From NCBI GenBank assembly GCA_963995505.1, contig OZ023190.1:17168092-17232091 (forward strand): 64,000 nt of DNA, read 5' to 3'. Of this stretch, positions 63,103 to 64,000 are shown piece by piece. Position numbers and translations under genes: made by a program. Origin of the DNA: Hypericum androsaemum (lineage: Eukaryota; Streptophyta; Magnoliopsida; Malpighiales; Hypericaceae). The notes under the pieces are model-generated. The model saw only the letters and a program-made list of their open reading frames with translations, made no database searches and had not been told where the DNA came from. Positions within the stretch are counted from its first letter, which is position 1. Each line of letters begins with the position of its first letter.

Positions 63103-63320
63103 ATGTCCAATTATATCGTATGATACACCCAATAATATCGAATTGTATGCCCAATTATATCGAAATATATGTCTCAATTATATCCGGTTATTTAAAATAC
63201 TTATAATAAGAATGTTAAATGATGAATTAAATTATATACCCAATAGTATATCCGATTATATTAAATAGTATACTCAATTATATCGAATGGTATGTCCGGT
63301 TATATCAAATAGTTTATCTG
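63103..63320. repeat. second degenerate minisatellite, about 22 bp
   Basis: Units containing tatgcccaattatatcgaa with variants (tccggtta, tcaatagt) occur about nine times, directly after the first array. Confidence 0.75.
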
Positions 63321-63574
63321 TTTAAATAATTAATAAAATAATATTTCTATTAATTAAAACAAAAAAATACACCTCCCAATAAAAATAAAAAGTTAGTCAT
63401 CCCTAAAAAAATAAAAAGTCAGATTAATTAATTAATTCACATGCCTCTAAAAAATAACGTGCACCATATCAAGCCCCATTCCCCTGTGCGTGTCCCCCCT
63501 TTCATTTTTTTTCCAATTATGCCCCCTGTCAGATTGGTCCTGGATTCCTTATTCCAGGACCAAATCTGGTCCCT

Positions 63575-64000
63575 TTCTTTAATCAATTTCTTCAATTAAA
63601 TTTTTAGTATCACGTTTCGTTAAAAATAACTTAAGTAATTTGATTGTACTATAATAAGGTGCATATTCTATTCTGTCAAACATCAAAAAATTTAAAGTTA
63701 AACTAGCTTGACCTAACCTAATTTTAGGATAGATGATCCCTGAAATTTTTTTTAATGAATGTGAGCGAGGACATAATGCTAGAAAAAACTTGCGCTAGTA
63801 TGCAAAAAAGTTTACCTTGGAGAACCGATGCTTCAATTACCCTCTCATTTTGCCAAGGACTTATAGCCCAACGACACAATTCGTTGTAAATATCTATGAT
63901 ATTTAGGGTTAAAATCCTAGTTTTGTCATGGCGTAAAAAATTTACTTTTCAAAAAAAATATAAAAACAGTTGGTTAAATCACACAACATTACAAAGTTCC
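63575..64000. other. AT-rich intergenic DNA to the window end
   Basis: No gene, RNA or recognised repeat is seen. Confidence 0.5.

Larger units (their letters stand above)
61722..63574. mobile_element. TIR-bounded segment carrying a gene fragment (putative gene-capturing transposon)
   Basis: AGGGACCAGATTTGGT at 61722-61737 and its exact reverse complement ACCAAATCTGGTCCCT at 63559-63574 bound 1.85 kb. A small hairpin (attgg.tcctgg ... ccaggaccaat) sits inside both ends, at 61819-61856 and 63533-63563. Between them lie an EXO70 N-terminal fragment, further unidentified exon-like DNA and two minisatellites, with no transposase. No target duplication was found, so the boundaries are provisional. 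Confidence 0.6.

Noticed and set aside
61722..63574. Helitron interpretation of the EXO70-bearing segment
   Set aside because: A hairpin followed by CTGG occurs near 63563, but there are clear 16-bp inverted ends and no convincing 5' TC end, so a TIR element fits better.

Overview
This window is nuclear DNA of a flowering plant, most likely a eudicot. The evidence is spliced genes with GT-AG introns, AT-rich intergenic DNA, nested LTR retrotransposons and MITEs, and plant-only families (AKT1-type potassium channel, S1/SPH self-incompatibility-like protein). The species cannot be named from the sequence. One run of 200 Ns (41365-41564) marks an assembly gap.

Layout. 1-5793: most of a Ty1/copia element entering from the left edge; its polyprotein has two in-frame stops and its LTRs are still 97% identical. 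6840-14552: a complete but non-autonomous Ty3/gypsy-like element with a perfect 5-bp target duplication, unusually long LTRs (about 2 kb) filled with 27-bp and 50-bp tandem repeats, and only gag-protease remnants inside. 14553-22209: a tandem duplication around the proteasome ATPase gene RPT6; the first copy is a truncated pseudogene, the second an intact nine-exon gene. 23811-25971: a six-exon membrane RING-CH (MARCH-like) ubiquitin ligase gene. 26674-31728 (minus): an eleven-exon AKT1-type inward-rectifier K+ channel gene. 31729-37927: gene-poor DNA with a hAT-like MITE and a long CT microsatellite. 37928-38302: a small conserved plant protein of unknown function. 40184-42157 (minus): a four-exon gene for an 82-residue two-helix membrane protein, easy to miss because all exons are under 100 bases and its last intron holds a MITE, a local duplication and the assembly gap. 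42672-45000: broken copia fragment. 45008-45389: a 0.4-kb palindromic foldback element directly upstream of an intronless S1/SPH secreted-protein gene (45504-45917). 46498-58004: two tandem, diverged copies of one copia element plus its flank; the second contains a 2.5-kb solo LTR with a perfect 5-bp target duplication. 59130-60662: copia relic with a 3' LTR. 61722-63574: a segment bounded by 16-bp perfect inverted repeats that carries an EXO70 N-terminal gene fragment and two minisatellites, probably a gene-capturing transposon.

The genes are ordinary dispersed plant genes (protein turnover, membrane E3 ligase, K+ uptake, secreted signalling-like protein) and do not form a shared pathway. 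Nothing here looks like a new multi-gene system. The most notable items are the captured EXO70 fragment, the repeat-packed gypsy LTRs, the hidden four-exon gene and several insertions whose paralogous empty sites lie in the same window.
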